This document shows positions 7,121 through 16,255 of a DNA stretch of 56,514 bases, one piece after another. The notes beneath the pieces were generated by a model. That model was not told the DNA's origin, did not search any database, and saw nothing but the letters and a program-made list of their open reading frames with translations. The stretch comes from Bacteroidota bacterium. GTDB lineage: Bacteria; Bacteroidota; Bacteroidia; NS11-12g; UBA9320. Every line of letters begins with the position of its first letter. Position 1 is the first letter of the stretch. Both the position numbers and the translations under genes were made by a program. The stretch lies in contig JABWCE010000017.1 in assembly GCA_013359235.1 (NCBI GenBank), forward strand, positions 1-56,514, written 5' to 3'.

Positions 7121-8297
7121 TTAGTTCGCATACTGCAAGCCATGTCATAAGTCCAATACCTGTTTGTATTGCATCTTCATCAATATCAAAAGTTGAAGTA
7201 TGCACATTCGAAATTATTTTTTTTGATTCGTTTCTTGTTCCAAGCCTGTAAAAGCAAGCAGGTACAATCTGGCTGTAATAGGCAAAATCTTCGGCAGCCA
7301 TCCAAATATCAAGTTCTTTTACATTTTCATTACCCATGTAGTTTTTGGCATAGGATATCAATTTTTCGGTTAGTATTTCGTCATTTTTTAGAAAAGGATA
7401 ACCCTTTTTTATTTCAATTTCGCATTTGCAACCAAAACTCTCGGCAATGCCGGTAGATATTTTAAATATAGATTCATGTGCTTTTTCACGCCATTTTTCA
7501 TCAAGAGTTCTAAAAGTTCCTTCAATATATACTCTGTCGGGAATAATATTGGTAGCACCTTTAGCTTCAATTTTTCCGAATGATAACACAGAGGGGATTA
7601 TTGGATGTGCAATGCGACTTACTACTTGTTGCAAAGCTGTAATTATCTGGGCACTTGCAGTTATAGGGTCAATATTTTGCTGTGGTTGGGCACCATGTCC
7701 ACCTCGTCCTATAATGCTCATGTATATTTCGTCAGTACTTGCCATATACAATCCTTTTCTGAAACCTACAGTGCCTGTAGGGAGCAGTGGCATTACATGT
7801 TGCCCTATAATACTTGTAACATCAGGATTTTTTAAACCACCATCTTTTATAACGATAGAAGCTCCACCTGGCAGTTTTTCTTCACCGGGCTGAAAAATCA
7901 CTTTTACGGTTCCCTCAAATTTATCTTTCAAATTATTTAAAAGTTTACAAACACCAAGCATACAACTTGTGTGTACATCGTGTCCGCAGGCATGCATTAC
8001 ACCCGTGTTTTTTGATTTGTATTTCACTTCATTGGTTTCGGTTATAGGCAGTGCATCAATATCAGCCCTAAGTGCAATAGTTTTTTTTTCGGGATTTTTT
8101 CCTTTAATCAAAACTAAAACCCCGGTTCCGGCAATGGTTGATATTTCATTCAGTCCAAATTCTTCAAGTTTTTGAATGATAAATTTTTGTGTATTGAACT
8201 CTTCAAACGAAAGTTCCGGATTTTGATGTAAATGTTGCCTTATTTCAACTATTTCTTTTGAAATGCCCGATGCAAGATTTTTAATTTCGTTTATCAT
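7113..8297 (-). CDS. M20 family amidohydrolase / aminoacylase
   Basis: The protein has 394 residues, the usual length for the M20D subfamily (hippurate/N-acyl-amino-acid hydrolases, IAA-conjugate hydrolases). The metal site is visible as MHACGHDVH (101-109), with C104 and H106 as expected for this cysteine-containing subfamily, and FQPGEEKLPGG provides the catalytic glutamate. GGHGAQP and the dimerisation domain follow in the middle, and WMAAEDFAYY near the end carries another ligand region. It likely cleaves N-acyl or peptide amide bonds of small molecules in the cytoplasm, as no signal peptide is present. It is the first gene of the minus-strand run that reads down to 1776. Confidence 0.92.
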   Translation of the reverse strand: MINEIKNLASGISKEIVEIRQHLHQNPELSFEEFNTQKFIIQKLEEFGLNEISTIAGTGVLVLIKGKNPEKKTIALRADIDALPITETNEVKYKSKNTGVMHACGHDVHTSCMLGVCKLLNNLKDKFEGTVKVIFQPGEEKLPGGASIVIKDGGLKNPDVTSIIGQHVMPLLPTGTVGFRKGLYMASTDEIYMSIIGRGGHGAQPQQNIDPITASAQIITALQQVVSRIAHPIIPSVLSFGKIEAKGATNIIPDRVYIEGTFRTLDEKWREKAHESIFKISTGIAESFGCKCEIEIKKGYPFLKNDEILTEKLISYAKNYMGNENVKELDIWMAAEDFAYYSQIVPACFYRLGTRNESKKIISNVHTSTFDIDEDAIQTGIGLMTWLAVCELND

Positions 8298-8325
8298 TTA
8301 ACTAATATTACAAATTCTATAAGGG

Positions 8326-8333
8326 CAAAGTTA
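8326..8333 (-). promoter_or_regulatory. -7 box for the M20/yraN/GSCFA run
   Basis: TAACTTTG on the minus strand fits TAnnTTTG and lies 28 bases before the ATG at 8297. A -33 TTTG at the ideal distance is not seen. The rest of 8298-8556 is AT-rich with no other structure noticed. Confidence 0.5.
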
Positions 8334-8508
8334 TACAAATGGTTTTTAATAAAAATCGCAATCCAATCATTTTATCAAATTTAAAGATTACATACAAAAT
8401 TTTACTGGTTTATTATTCTATTTATGAAGTGTAGTAATTTTTTATGCGATTAAAGTAATTTGTATTTTTTACGACATAACTTTTAATTTTAATTTATTTT
8501 TTAGAATA

Positions 8509-8535
8509 TTGAAACAGGCATAATTTTTATCTTTG
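8509..8535 (+). promoter_or_regulatory. Promoter of dnaG
   Basis: TATCTTTG at 8528-8535 matches the Bacteroidota -7 box, with a TTG at 8509-8511 in the -33 area, although the 16-base gap is a little short. The box lies 21 bases upstream of the dnaG ATG, giving a short leader. Confidence 0.55.
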
Positions 8536-8556
8536 TAGAAGAGAAAAAAACATAGA

Positions 8557-10485
8557 ATGATAAATCAGTCAACAATCGAAAAAATATTAGATACAGCAGA
8601 TATTGCTGAGGTTGTTGGCGAATATGTAAATCTCAAAAGACGTGGAGTAAATTTAATAGGAAATTGCCCGTTTCATGACGAAAAAACTCCATCATTTGTG
8701 GTTTCGCCTACAAAAGGTATTTTTAAATGTTTTGGTTGTGGTAAAGCTGGCAATTCAGTAGGATTTGTAATGGAACAAAACCGTATGAGCTATCCTGAAG
8801 CCTTACGTTGGCTTGCCGAAAAATACCAAATTGAAATAATTGAAGAAAAGTATGAACAAAATGAAATTTTAAAACAAAAATCAGATAGAGAGGCATTGCT
8901 TGCTGCGTATTTGTTTGCATCAAAATATTTTAAAGATAACCTCGAAAACAGCGAAGAGGGTAAGCTTATAGCAAAATCATATCTTGCCGAAAGAGGAATT
9001 AGAGATGACAGTATGGTAAAATTTGAACTGGGATACTGCAAAAAGGGTTGGACGGACTTTTACGATTATGCAATAAAAAATGGCTACAATCCCGAAATTT
9101 TAGAAAACGCTGGCTTGATTAAGCAAAAAGAGAAAAAAAACGAAACCGAAAAAGATGAATATTTTGATATTTACAGAGAAAGAATAATATTTCCTATACA
9201 CGACATTACTGGTAGAATTATAGCATTTGGAGCAAGAATACTCAAAAAAGACGATAAAATATCGAAATACATTAACTCGCCCGAAAATGAAGTTTACCAC
9301 AAATCAAAAGTACTTTACGGAATGTTTCAGGCAAAAAAGGCTATCAGAGAAAAAGATTTTTGCTTACTCACCGAAGGCTATCTTGATGTTATAACGCTTT
9401 CGCAAAACGGAATAGAAAATGTTGTAGCATCAGCCGGAACAGCACTTACACATGACCAGGTAAAACTGATAAGCCGTTTTACCGAAAATATTACAATGCT
9501 ATATGATGGCGATAAAGCAGGAATAAATGCAGCATTAAAGGGTACTGACATAATTCTTGAAAACAACCTGAATGTGAAAATTGTAATATTGCCCGATGGC
9601 GAAGACCCCGATAGTTATTGCAAAAAAACCGGAGGAGCAGAGTTTGAAAATTACATACAAAAAAACGAAACAGATTTTATAATTTTTAAAACAAACTTTC
9701 TGCTAAAAGAAGGACAAGGTGACCCAATTAAAAAAGCTAATGCCATTAGAGAAATTGTAGAGAGTATTGCAAAAATACCCGACCCTATAAAAAGAAGCGT
9801 TTTTATTAAACAAACAGCTTCTATGTTAGATACCGATGAACAAATACTTCATACTGAATGCAATCGTATTAGGTATAAAGACGATGAAAAAAACTTTAAA
9901 AGAGCAAATATCGAACTCGAAAACCTAATTGATAACCAAGAAACCGATACCGAAAAATTATATAATTCTGACGAAGAGAGAGAAAAATCAGTAATACGTT
10001 CGCTAATTTTATATGGCAATTTGCCCTTGCAAGATGAGCTTTTGGTTGTAAAGTTTATACTCGAAGAAATAGAAGCCGATAATCTTGAGTTTTTAAATGA
10101 AGTTTTTAGCAAGGTGATATCCGAAACCAAAACTTTTTATGAGGCAAATGGATATATTGATGAATATTTCTTTAAAAATAATATGATAACTACCCAAATA
10201 GCATCTGATGTTATCATTGATTCGCAAAAACATTTACTTAGCCCACGATGGCTAAGCGATGCCGAAATAAATGTAAAATCTGAAACTGATAATTACAGAA
10301 AAGAAGTTGTAAATAATATAAACTACCTGAAATTTGCCCATCTTAACAGGCTATTAAAAGCTAATGCTGAAAAGATTAAAATTACTGAAAACGAAGAAGA
10401 ACTTACCGAACTTTTAGAAATACAAAAAAACATCCTTGACGTAAAAGCAAAATTAGCTTCAATACATGGGATTATTGTGCATTGA
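8557..10485 (+). CDS. dnaG: DNA primase DnaG
   Basis: DnaG makes RNA primers for DNA replication. Residues 37-61 form the CHC2 zinc finger (C37, H40, C58, C61). The catalytic TOPRIM domain is in the centre, with E273 in LLTEGYLD and D317/D319 in YDGDKAG as metal ligands. An EKYQIEI region and the RNA-polymerase basic patch (IFPIHDITGRIIAFGAR) lie between. The C-terminal third is the helicase-binding domain. Length of 642 is typical of Bacteroidota. It is followed after 12 bases by an acyltransferase gene on the same strand. Confidence 0.97.
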   Translation: MINQSTIEKILDTADIAEVVGEYVNLKRRGVNLIGNCPFHDEKTPSFVVSPTKGIFKCFGCGKAGNSVGFVMEQNRMSYPEALRWLAEKYQIEIIEEKYEQNEILKQKSDREALLAAYLFASKYFKDNLENSEEGKLIAKSYLAERGIRDDSMVKFELGYCKKGWTDFYDYAIKNGYNPEILENAGLIKQKEKKNETEKDEYFDIYRERIIFPIHDITGRIIAFGARILKKDDKISKYINSPENEVYHKSKVLYGMFQAKKAIREKDFCLLTEGYLDVITLSQNGIENVVASAGTALTHDQVKLISRFTENITMLYDGDKAGINAALKGTDIILENNLNVKIVILPDGEDPDSYCKKTGGAEFENYIQKNETDFIIFKTNFLLKEGQGDPIKKANAIREIVESIAKIPDPIKRSVFIKQTASMLDTDEQILHTECNRIRYKDDEKNFKRANIELENLIDNQETDTEKLYNSDEEREKSVIRSLILYGNLPLQDELLVVKFILEEIEADNLEFLNEVFSKVISETKTFYEANGYIDEYFFKNNMITTQIASDVIIDSQKHLLSPRWLSDAEINVKSETDNYRKEVVNNINYLKFAHLNRLLKANAEKIKITENEEELTELLEIQKNILDVKAKLASIHGIIVH

Positions 10486-10497
10486 GAAATTACAATT

Positions 10498-11838
10498 TTG
10501 TTTAGGTTTTTTTTTACCGTTTATTCGCAGGTTGTGATTGCATATTGGCTTTTATTAAATAATTTTTATATCGGCTTTAGAACTTATTTCAGAAGAATTT
10601 ATTTAATAAATTTAAATAACATTCCTAAAAGCAAAGCCGTTATTTTAGCTCCAAATCATGGAAGTGCCTTTATTGATGGGGTGTTGCTATCGGTTCTGCT
10701 AAGGCGAAATGTATTCTTTTATGTGAGAGGTGATGTATTTAAAAACAAATATGCAAATGCAGTTTTGCGAAGCTTAAGATTATTGCCCATTTACCGTGTG
10801 CAAGATATTGACAGTAGAAATAATCAGTCAAACTTTAATAAAAAAACCCTTGAAGAAAGTACTGAAATATTAAAAAGAAAAGGTACGCTTGTAATTTTTG
10901 CCGAAGGAAATTGTGTAAGCGAAAGACGGCTAAGACCATTAAAAAATGGAGTTATAAGGCAATGTTTTGAAATTATTGAAAAACACCCCGAAATTGACCT
11001 TGATGTAGTGCCGGTAGGAATTAATTATTCAAAACCGGGTACTTTCAGGCAAGAAGTATGTATAAACTTTGGGTTGCCTATTAGCATAAAAAAAATTGAA
11101 AATCTTATCAAATTCAAAAAGCATACAGAAGTAATTGCCGAATTTAATAATGAATTGTACAATGCCATAGAAAAAGAAATGGTGATTATAAAAAACCCTT
11201 CAAATGATATACTTGCCGAGCAATATCTTACAATGGCACGAAACCATTACAAACCTTCATTTTTTGGATTTTTTAAGAAAAATAAAAAGCGTTTTATAGC
11301 CGAAAAAAGAGCTGCAAATGATTTAAACAATTTATCGGAAAACGACCCTGAAAAATTTGAGCTCTTCAGAAAAAATGTTAGCGATTATTTTTTTAAACTT
11401 AAAATGTATAAGTTAGATGACAAATTTTTTTCGCTAAATGTAGCCGAAAAAATATTTTATGTTTTTTTCACTATATTGTTTGCAGTTCCGTCAGTAGTTG
11501 GATTTTTAATGAACTACCCCAGAGTTTTTATTACAAATTATATTACCCAAACCAAAGTGAAAAAAATAGAATTTGTAGATTCTGTAATGATAGCTACAGG
11601 AGTGTTTTCGGGCATTATATATTTTTTAATTTTGTTTTTAATTTTATTGCCATTTTTTGGGTTTAAAGCATTGTATGTTGTAATATTTATAAGGCTTTTA
11701 GGGTTTTTGTATTGGTTTTGGAAAGAAACTGCAAATATTATGATAGATATATTAAAGATAAATTTTACAGCTTGGGGCAAAAGCATGAAAAGTACTATGA
11801 AAAGTCAAAGAAAATTCATTTTAAATTTTTTTGGTTAG
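10498..11838 (+). CDS. PlsC-type glycerol-3-phosphate/1-acylglycerol-phosphate acyltransferase
   Basis: The frame starts with TTG at 10498 and encodes 446 residues. The acyltransferase motif is NHGSAFID (53-60), with five rather than four residues between histidine 54 and aspartate 60, as in the Gpt/Gat-like branch (NHPNxxID). FAEGNCVSERRLRPLKNG supplies the phosphate-binding EG motif and VVPVGINY a later block. Two strongly hydrophobic segments near the C-terminus (roughly 327-345 and 367-406) anchor it in the inner membrane. It should acylate a glycerophosphate-type lipid precursor. It lies directly behind dnaG and is probably cotranscribed with it. Confidence 0.85.
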   Translation: MFRFFFTVYSQVVIAYWLLLNNFYIGFRTYFRRIYLINLNNIPKSKAVILAPNHGSAFIDGVLLSVLLRRNVFFYVRGDVFKNKYANAVLRSLRLLPIYRVQDIDSRNNQSNFNKKTLEESTEILKRKGTLVIFAEGNCVSERRLRPLKNGVIRQCFEIIEKHPEIDLDVVPVGINYSKPGTFRQEVCINFGLPISIKKIENLIKFKKHTEVIAEFNNELYNAIEKEMVIIKNPSNDILAEQYLTMARNHYKPSFFGFFKKNKKRFIAEKRAANDLNNLSENDPEKFELFRKNVSDYFFKLKMYKLDDKFFSLNVAEKIFYVFFTILFAVPSVVGFLMNYPRVFITNYITQTKVKKIEFVDSVMIATGVFSGIIYFLILFLILLPFFGFKALYVVIFIRLLGFLYWFWKETANIMIDILKINFTAWGKSMKSTMKSQRKFILNFFG

Positions 11839-11930
11839 ATTTTAGAAATTTTTCAAAAAAAATGTATTTTTTTTGAAACTATTAAGATGTTTTATCGTCA
11901 TAACAATTAAAAAATTAAAACTCACTTTTT

Positions 11931-12155
11931 ATGAAATGGTTAAAATTATCAAAGTCAAAAAAAATTATAATTACACTGCTTTTAATTAATATAATTGCAT
12001 TTGCATCAGCCCAGTCTTATGCACAGAAATTTTCGACAGGGCAAAATACAAATCAGGAAATAGAGAAAGTAGATTACTTGCAAAAAGGTTGGCAAATAAT
12101 AAACTGGAGTTATAATCTTTTGAGGTATTTCAAAAAACCCAATACCAATATTTGA
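11931..12155 (+). CDS. Small secreted protein upstream of the LytS kinase (74 aa)
   Basis: A 74-residue protein with a basic start (MKWLKLSKSKK), a hydrophobic core and an AFASAQSYAQ cleavage region, so a mature part of about 43 residues would be exported. The mature part carries QEIEKVDYLQKGWQIINWSYNLLRYFKK, amphipathic in character. Its stop overlaps the TTG start of the sensor kinase by four bases (TTGA), indicating coupled translation. No family was recognised. The position invites a role as partner or ligand of the kinase, which is inference only. Confidence 0.7.
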   Translation: MKWLKLSKSKKIIITLLLINIIAFASAQSYAQKFSTGQNTNQEIEKVDYLQKGWQIINWSYNLLRYFKKPNTNI

Positions 12156-13198
12156 ATTTAAAATACAATTCTACTTCGTTAATCTTAAAAATTTTAAAAT
12201 ATAAAATTCATCATTTTTTATTTTGGATTTTATACTTTCTTTTTTGGATATTTTTATACGAGCCTGTATTGGGTACAACCCAAGCTATCGAAAATGCCTT
12301 TATTATTATTGTTTTGCATAGTTCGGCATCGTATTTCAACAATTATTTTCTTATCCCCAATCTTCTTCATTTTCGCAAGTATTTTCAGTACTTTTTATCA
12401 GTAATTCTTACAATTTCTTTCGTGTGTTTTATTCATATTGTCTTTTTGCTTTGGGCTGATACAATAGAAAATTCTGAAAAATATAGTCTTTGGAGTTTTG
12501 AGTTTTTTATAAATGATGCTATAAGTGTAAGCTATACACTTGCTATAACAATGGCTTTGCTCTTTTTTAAACAATGGTTTGAGAAAGAAAGGCTTGCTGT
12601 TCGCTTAGAAAAACTTAATGTCGAAACAGAACTAAAATATCTCAAAAGCCAAATAAATCCTCATTTTTTGTTCAACAGTCTGAACAGTATATATGCTTTA
12701 ACATTGAGCAAAAATGATAAAGCACCCGAAGTGATACTTCAATTATCAGAAATACTTAGATATATACTTTACGAAGGAGGTGAAAAAACTGTTAAACTCA
12801 AAAAGGAAATAGATTATATAAAAAATTACCTCGAACTTGAAAAAGTAAGGTTTGGCGAAAGGTTAGATTTAACAATTGAAGTACATGGAGATTATTCGGG
12901 AAAAGAGATTTCACCAATGATTTTACTTCCTTTTATCGAAAATAGTTTTAAACATGGAGTAAACTCAACAGTTGAAAAATCATTTATTCACATCAAAATT
13001 TCGGTAGAAAAAAATGTTTTGTTATTTGAAATTGAAAACAATAAAAATGCCGAACACAGCAACGAACCTTCATTGAGCAGCGGAATTGGAATAAATAATG
13101 TGTTGAAAAGGCTTAGTCTTATCTATCCAGAAAAATACGACATTAAACTGGATGATAAAGGCAATACATATAAAGTAAAATTAATATTGCATCTTTGA
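12152..13198 (+). CDS. LytS/YehU-type sensor histidine kinase
   Basis: The N-terminal 140 residues contain four hydrophobic segments (about 21-40, 45-67, 81-101, 122-141) with little periplasmic sequence, then a short coiled linker. The His_kinase domain (PF06580) follows, with H171 in SQINPHFLFNSLN. The ATP-binding domain shows FIENSFKHG (N264) and SGIGINNV (G310, G312). The family phosphorylates a LytTR regulator, encoded here 27 bases downstream. The start is a TTG overlapping the stop of the small secreted protein. The signal sensed is unknown, and the small upstream protein is one candidate. Confidence 0.93.
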   Translation: MNLKYNSTSLILKILKYKIHHFLFWILYFLFWIFLYEPVLGTTQAIENAFIIIVLHSSASYFNNYFLIPNLLHFRKYFQYFLSVILTISFVCFIHIVFLLWADTIENSEKYSLWSFEFFINDAISVSYTLAITMALLFFKQWFEKERLAVRLEKLNVETELKYLKSQINPHFLFNSLNSIYALTLSKNDKAPEVILQLSEILRYILYEGGEKTVKLKKEIDYIKNYLELEKVRFGERLDLTIEVHGDYSGKEISPMILLPFIENSFKHGVNSTVEKSFIHIKISVEKNVLLFEIENNKNAEHSNEPSLSSGIGINNVLKRLSLIYPEKYDIKLDDKGNTYKVKLILHL

Positions 13199-13225
13199 TT
13201 TTTAAAATTTAATAAAATATAAACA

Positions 13226-13936
13226 ATGAAATGTATAATAGTAGATGATGAACCATTAGCGTTAGATGTACTTGAAAATTACATAAAAAAAACGCCTGAA
13301 ATAGAACTTGCTACACGCTGTAACAATGCTCTTGAAGCTTCGGAATATTTAAAGTCAAACAAAGTTGATTTAATGTTTATTGATATTCAAATGCCTGAAA
13401 TTACAGGATTAGATTTTGTAAGAGGCTTGTCAGAGCCGCCGCTAATAGTATTTTGTACTGCACATCCTGATTTTGCTGTTGAAGGATTTGAATTAAATGC
13501 AATTGATTATTTGTTGAAACCGGTTGCATACGAACGTTTTTGCAAAACAATTGAAAGAGTAAAAGAATACCTTTTGCTAAAATTGAGCAAAACTGTTGAA
13601 CAATCTGATATAGAAAACGACTATATTTTTATAAAATCAAATCAAAAACAAATAAAACTAAGCCTTGACCAGATTTTATACATTGAAGCATTTGCCGATT
13701 ATATAAAACTATATACAGCCGAGAAACGATACATAACATTGCAAACCATGAAAAACATGGAACAAAAAATGCCTAAAGATAAATTTATAAGAGTACACCG
13801 TTCGTTTATTGCAGGAATAAAAAACATTACAAGTTTCAATAGCACCGAACTTGAAATAAATGGCACAAAAATACCTGTTGGAAAAAGCTATAAAGACGAT
13901 TTTTTAGCAATAATGAAAGGTAAAAACCTCATTTAG
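13226..13936 (+). CDS. LytTR-family response regulator
   Basis: The protein has 236 residues. Its receiver domain has acidic residues D7 and D8, phosphoacceptor D53 (FIDIQMPE), T78 and K98 (LLKPV). From about 135 to 232 a LytTR DNA-binding domain follows (DYIFIKSNQKQIKL, ILYIEAFADYIKLY, FIRVHRSFI). It pairs with the kinase just upstream. LytTR proteins usually bind direct repeats near promoters. No convincing target repeat was found in the 108 bases after this gene. Confidence 0.95.
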   Translation: MKCIIVDDEPLALDVLENYIKKTPEIELATRCNNALEASEYLKSNKVDLMFIDIQMPEITGLDFVRGLSEPPLIVFCTAHPDFAVEGFELNAIDYLLKPVAYERFCKTIERVKEYLLLKLSKTVEQSDIENDYIFIKSNQKQIKLSLDQILYIEAFADYIKLYTAEKRYITLQTMKNMEQKMPKDKFIRVHRSFIAGIKNITSFNSTELEINGTKIPVGKSYKDDFLAIMKGKNLI

Positions 13937-14044
13937 ATTTTATAATTAAAAACTACATTTCTATTACTGAATTTTTGTGAAAATCAAATTAAATGATAAT
14001 AGTCATTTACATAAAAGCTATTATTAATTTAATTCGCATAATAT

Positions 14045-14653
14045 TTGAAAACATCTGCTAAAGACAACACAAGTGTAATTATTTTATGTGGTGGCAATTC
14101 AGAAAGGATGAATTTTCCCAAATGCTTTTTGAGTGTTGGTAATAAAACACTTGTTGAACAAATTGCTGAGAAATATTGCCATGCTCAAATTGATAAACCA
14201 ATTATTGTTTTAAATTCAAAATTCAACACATCAAAATACGCAGAAATATTGGACAGATTGAGCAAATACACTGTAAAAGTTGTAAATACCAAACCACAAA
14301 ACGGAAGAGTTTTTTCAATAAAGCTCGGTTTAAAAAAATTAAAAAATAAAAACTTTTGTTTTATACATAATGTAGATAACCCTAATATTTGCACCACTTT
14401 GATTGACAATATGCTCAAAAATGCAGATTCAAATACTTATGTATCGCCTGTATTCAATGGAAAAAACGGTCATCCGGTGCTTATAGGTAAAAAAATAATA
14501 TTCGAAATTTTAAATGCAGAAGATGAAAAGCAAACATTACGAGAAATTTTGAGTTCTTTCAAAAAAAATGATGTAGATTCGGGCAGTTTAAATGTGTTGG
14601 AAAATATAAACACACTACAAGATTGGGAAAGTTATTTATCAAAAAATAATTAG
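14045..14653 (+). CDS. MocA-like molybdenum cofactor nucleotidyltransferase
   Basis: The protein of 202 residues starts at TTG 14045. Any later start would remove the nucleotide-binding signature GGNSERM (16-22) and P25/K26. The fold and the HNVDNPNICTTLIDN and GHPVLIGKK segments fit the MobA/MocA branch that attaches CMP or GMP to molybdopterin for insertion into xanthine-oxidase-family enzymes. It opens a packed operon with XdhC and molybdenum hydroxylase subunits, which favours the cytidylyltransferase (MCD cofactor) role. The next gene starts three bases after its stop. Confidence 0.82.
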   Translation: MKTSAKDNTSVIILCGGNSERMNFPKCFLSVGNKTLVEQIAEKYCHAQIDKPIIVLNSKFNTSKYAEILDRLSKYTVKVVNTKPQNGRVFSIKLGLKKLKNKNFCFIHNVDNPNICTTLIDNMLKNADSNTYVSPVFNGKNGHPVLIGKKIIFEILNAEDEKQTLREILSSFKKNDVDSGSLNVLENINTLQDWESYLSKNN

Positions 14654-14656
14654 AAA

Positions 14657-15484
14657 ATGCAAAGTGTAACAGAAATACCCGAATTGCTTAAAAAAGAAAA
14701 AATGTCGGCTGCACTTTGCACCGTAATAAGCACCAAAGGCTCAACACCGCGAAAAATTGGAGCAAAAATGCTCGTTTTCGAAAATGGTAAAATTTATGGA
14801 ACAATAGGTGGCGGAAACCTCGAAAAACAGGTAATTGAAAATGCAATTTTAAGTATTCAAACAAAAACGACTAAACTTCATAAATTTGAACTTTTGCAGC
14901 AACTTGGTATGTGTTGTGGCGGTACTGTTGAAATTTTTATAGAACCAGTAATGGAAAAAAGCAAATTGTATATTTTCGGTGCAGGACATGTAGGAACTGC
15001 TTTGGCTCATTTTGCCTCAAAAACAGGTTTTGAAGTAACTGTAATTGACGACCGAAAAGAATACATAAGCAATTTGGTAAACGATAGTGTAACTTGTGTT
15101 TTTTCGCCATTTGAAAGTGCAATAGAAAAACTTTTATTTGATAACCAAACCTATATTGTAGTAGTTACATACAGCCATCCGTCTGACCGCACCATACTTT
15201 CGGCATGTATAAACAAACCAAACGCATATCTTGGCATGATAGGCAGCCGAAGAAAAATAGAAGTAACCAAAAAAAAATTTTTAGAAAACAAAATAGCTAC
15301 AAAAACGCAATTAGAAAATGTAGATATGCCCATAGGGCTTGATATAAACCCCGATACACCTTCAGAAATTGCCGTGAGTATTTTGGCAAAACTTATAAGT
15401 GTGAAAAATGGAGCAAAAGTTAGAAAAACTTCTAAAAACGATATTAAAAACGAAGCTTTTTGCTTTGATGCAGAATGTAGTTAA
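14657..15484 (+). CDS. XdhC/CoxI family molybdenum cofactor insertion factor
   Basis: XdhC-type chaperones bind molybdenum cofactor, promote its sulfuration and hand it to xanthine-dehydrogenase-like enzymes. Visible features are STKGSTPRKIGAKMLV near residue 25, YGTIGGGNLE, CCGGTVEIFIEP, and then an XdhC Rossmann domain beginning at LYIFGAGHVGTAL (about 107-119) with GSRRK near the end. Length of 275 is normal. It sits directly before the enzyme genes, as in other Mo-hydroxylase operons. Confidence 0.93.
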   Translation: MQSVTEIPELLKKEKMSAALCTVISTKGSTPRKIGAKMLVFENGKIYGTIGGGNLEKQVIENAILSIQTKTTKLHKFELLQQLGMCCGGTVEIFIEPVMEKSKLYIFGAGHVGTALAHFASKTGFEVTVIDDRKEYISNLVNDSVTCVFSPFESAIEKLLFDNQTYIVVVTYSHPSDRTILSACINKPNAYLGMIGSRRKIEVTKKKFLENKIATKTQLENVDMPIGLDINPDTPSEIAVSILAKLISVKNGAKVRKTSKNDIKNEAFCFDAECS

Positions 15485-15497
15485 ACAATAAAAAATA

Positions 15498-16232
15498 ATG
15501 AAAAAGACAGCAATAGTTACAGGAGCTGCAAAAGGCATTGGAAAAGCAATTACTACAAGACTTGTAAGCGAAAATTACTTTGTTTTGGCAATAGACAACG
15601 ATAATGAATTTGGCAAAAAATTAGAAATTGAGTTTGGAAAAGAAAATGTAAATTTTGCAAAAGCCGATATCTGCAATGAAAATGATGTTAATAGTGTTTT
15701 TGAGCACTTTTCCGAAAAGCAAAATAAGCTCGATTTGCTTGTAAACAATGCAGGAATTATTAAAGACAACATGATTTGGAATATGCCAATTACAGATTTT
15801 GATGATGTGATAAATATAAACCTGAAGGGAACATGGCTGATGTGCAAAAAAGCAGCATCAATAATGAAAACACAAAACAATGGCAGAATAGTAAATATAG
15901 CCTCAAGGGCATGGCTTGGCAACAAAGGGCAAAGTAATTATTCAGCTTCAAAAGCCGGAATCATCGGACTTACAAGAGTTCTTGCTCTTGAACTTGGCAA
16001 ATACAATGTATTGGTAAATGCAGTTGCACCTGGCCTAATAAATACACCACTTACTCAAAAACTTGAAAAAGATGTTTTGCAAAAGCTAATTGATGCACAA
16101 CCAACCCGCACAATGGGAAACCCTGAAGATATTGCTAATGTTGTAGCTTTTTTGGCTGATGAAAATACAAAATTTATAACCGGGCAAACCATTTATGTGG
16201 ATGGAGGCAAAAGCATTGGAGCAGGAATTTAA
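15498..16232 (+). CDS. Short-chain dehydrogenase/reductase (FabG-like)
   Basis: A classical SDR of 244 residues. TGAAKGIG (8-15) binds the nicotinamide cofactor, NNAG is at 83-86, and the catalytic S136, Y148 and K152 (NYSASKAG) are all present. D33 after the second strand (AIDND) suggests NAD(H) rather than NADP(H). It resembles 3-oxoacyl-ACP reductase FabG and 3-hydroxyacyl-CoA dehydrogenases. Location between the XdhC chaperone and the Mo-enzyme genes suggests it acts on the same substrate series, for example oxidising or reducing a hydroxyl on an acyl-CoA or cyclic compound. That is inference from context. Confidence 0.9.
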   Translation: MKKTAIVTGAAKGIGKAITTRLVSENYFVLAIDNDNEFGKKLEIEFGKENVNFAKADICNENDVNSVFEHFSEKQNKLDLLVNNAGIIKDNMIWNMPITDFDDVININLKGTWLMCKKAASIMKTQNNGRIVNIASRAWLGNKGQSNYSASKAGIIGLTRVLALELGKYNVLVNAVAPGLINTPLTQKLEKDVLQKLIDAQPTRTMGNPEDIANVVAFLADENTKFITGQTIYVDGGKSIGAGI

Positions 16233-16255
16233 AATAATTTAAAAAAAAGATAAAA

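Noticed and set aside
7426-7893. A 155-codon plus-strand frame opposite the M20 gene
   Set aside because: It lies wholly within a gene with intact catalytic motifs and has no promoter or recognisable domain.
13937-14044. Possible riboswitch or molybdenum cofactor RNA motif before the Mo operon
   Set aside because: The 108-base gap is AT-rich with no convincing stems and is too short for the known motif.
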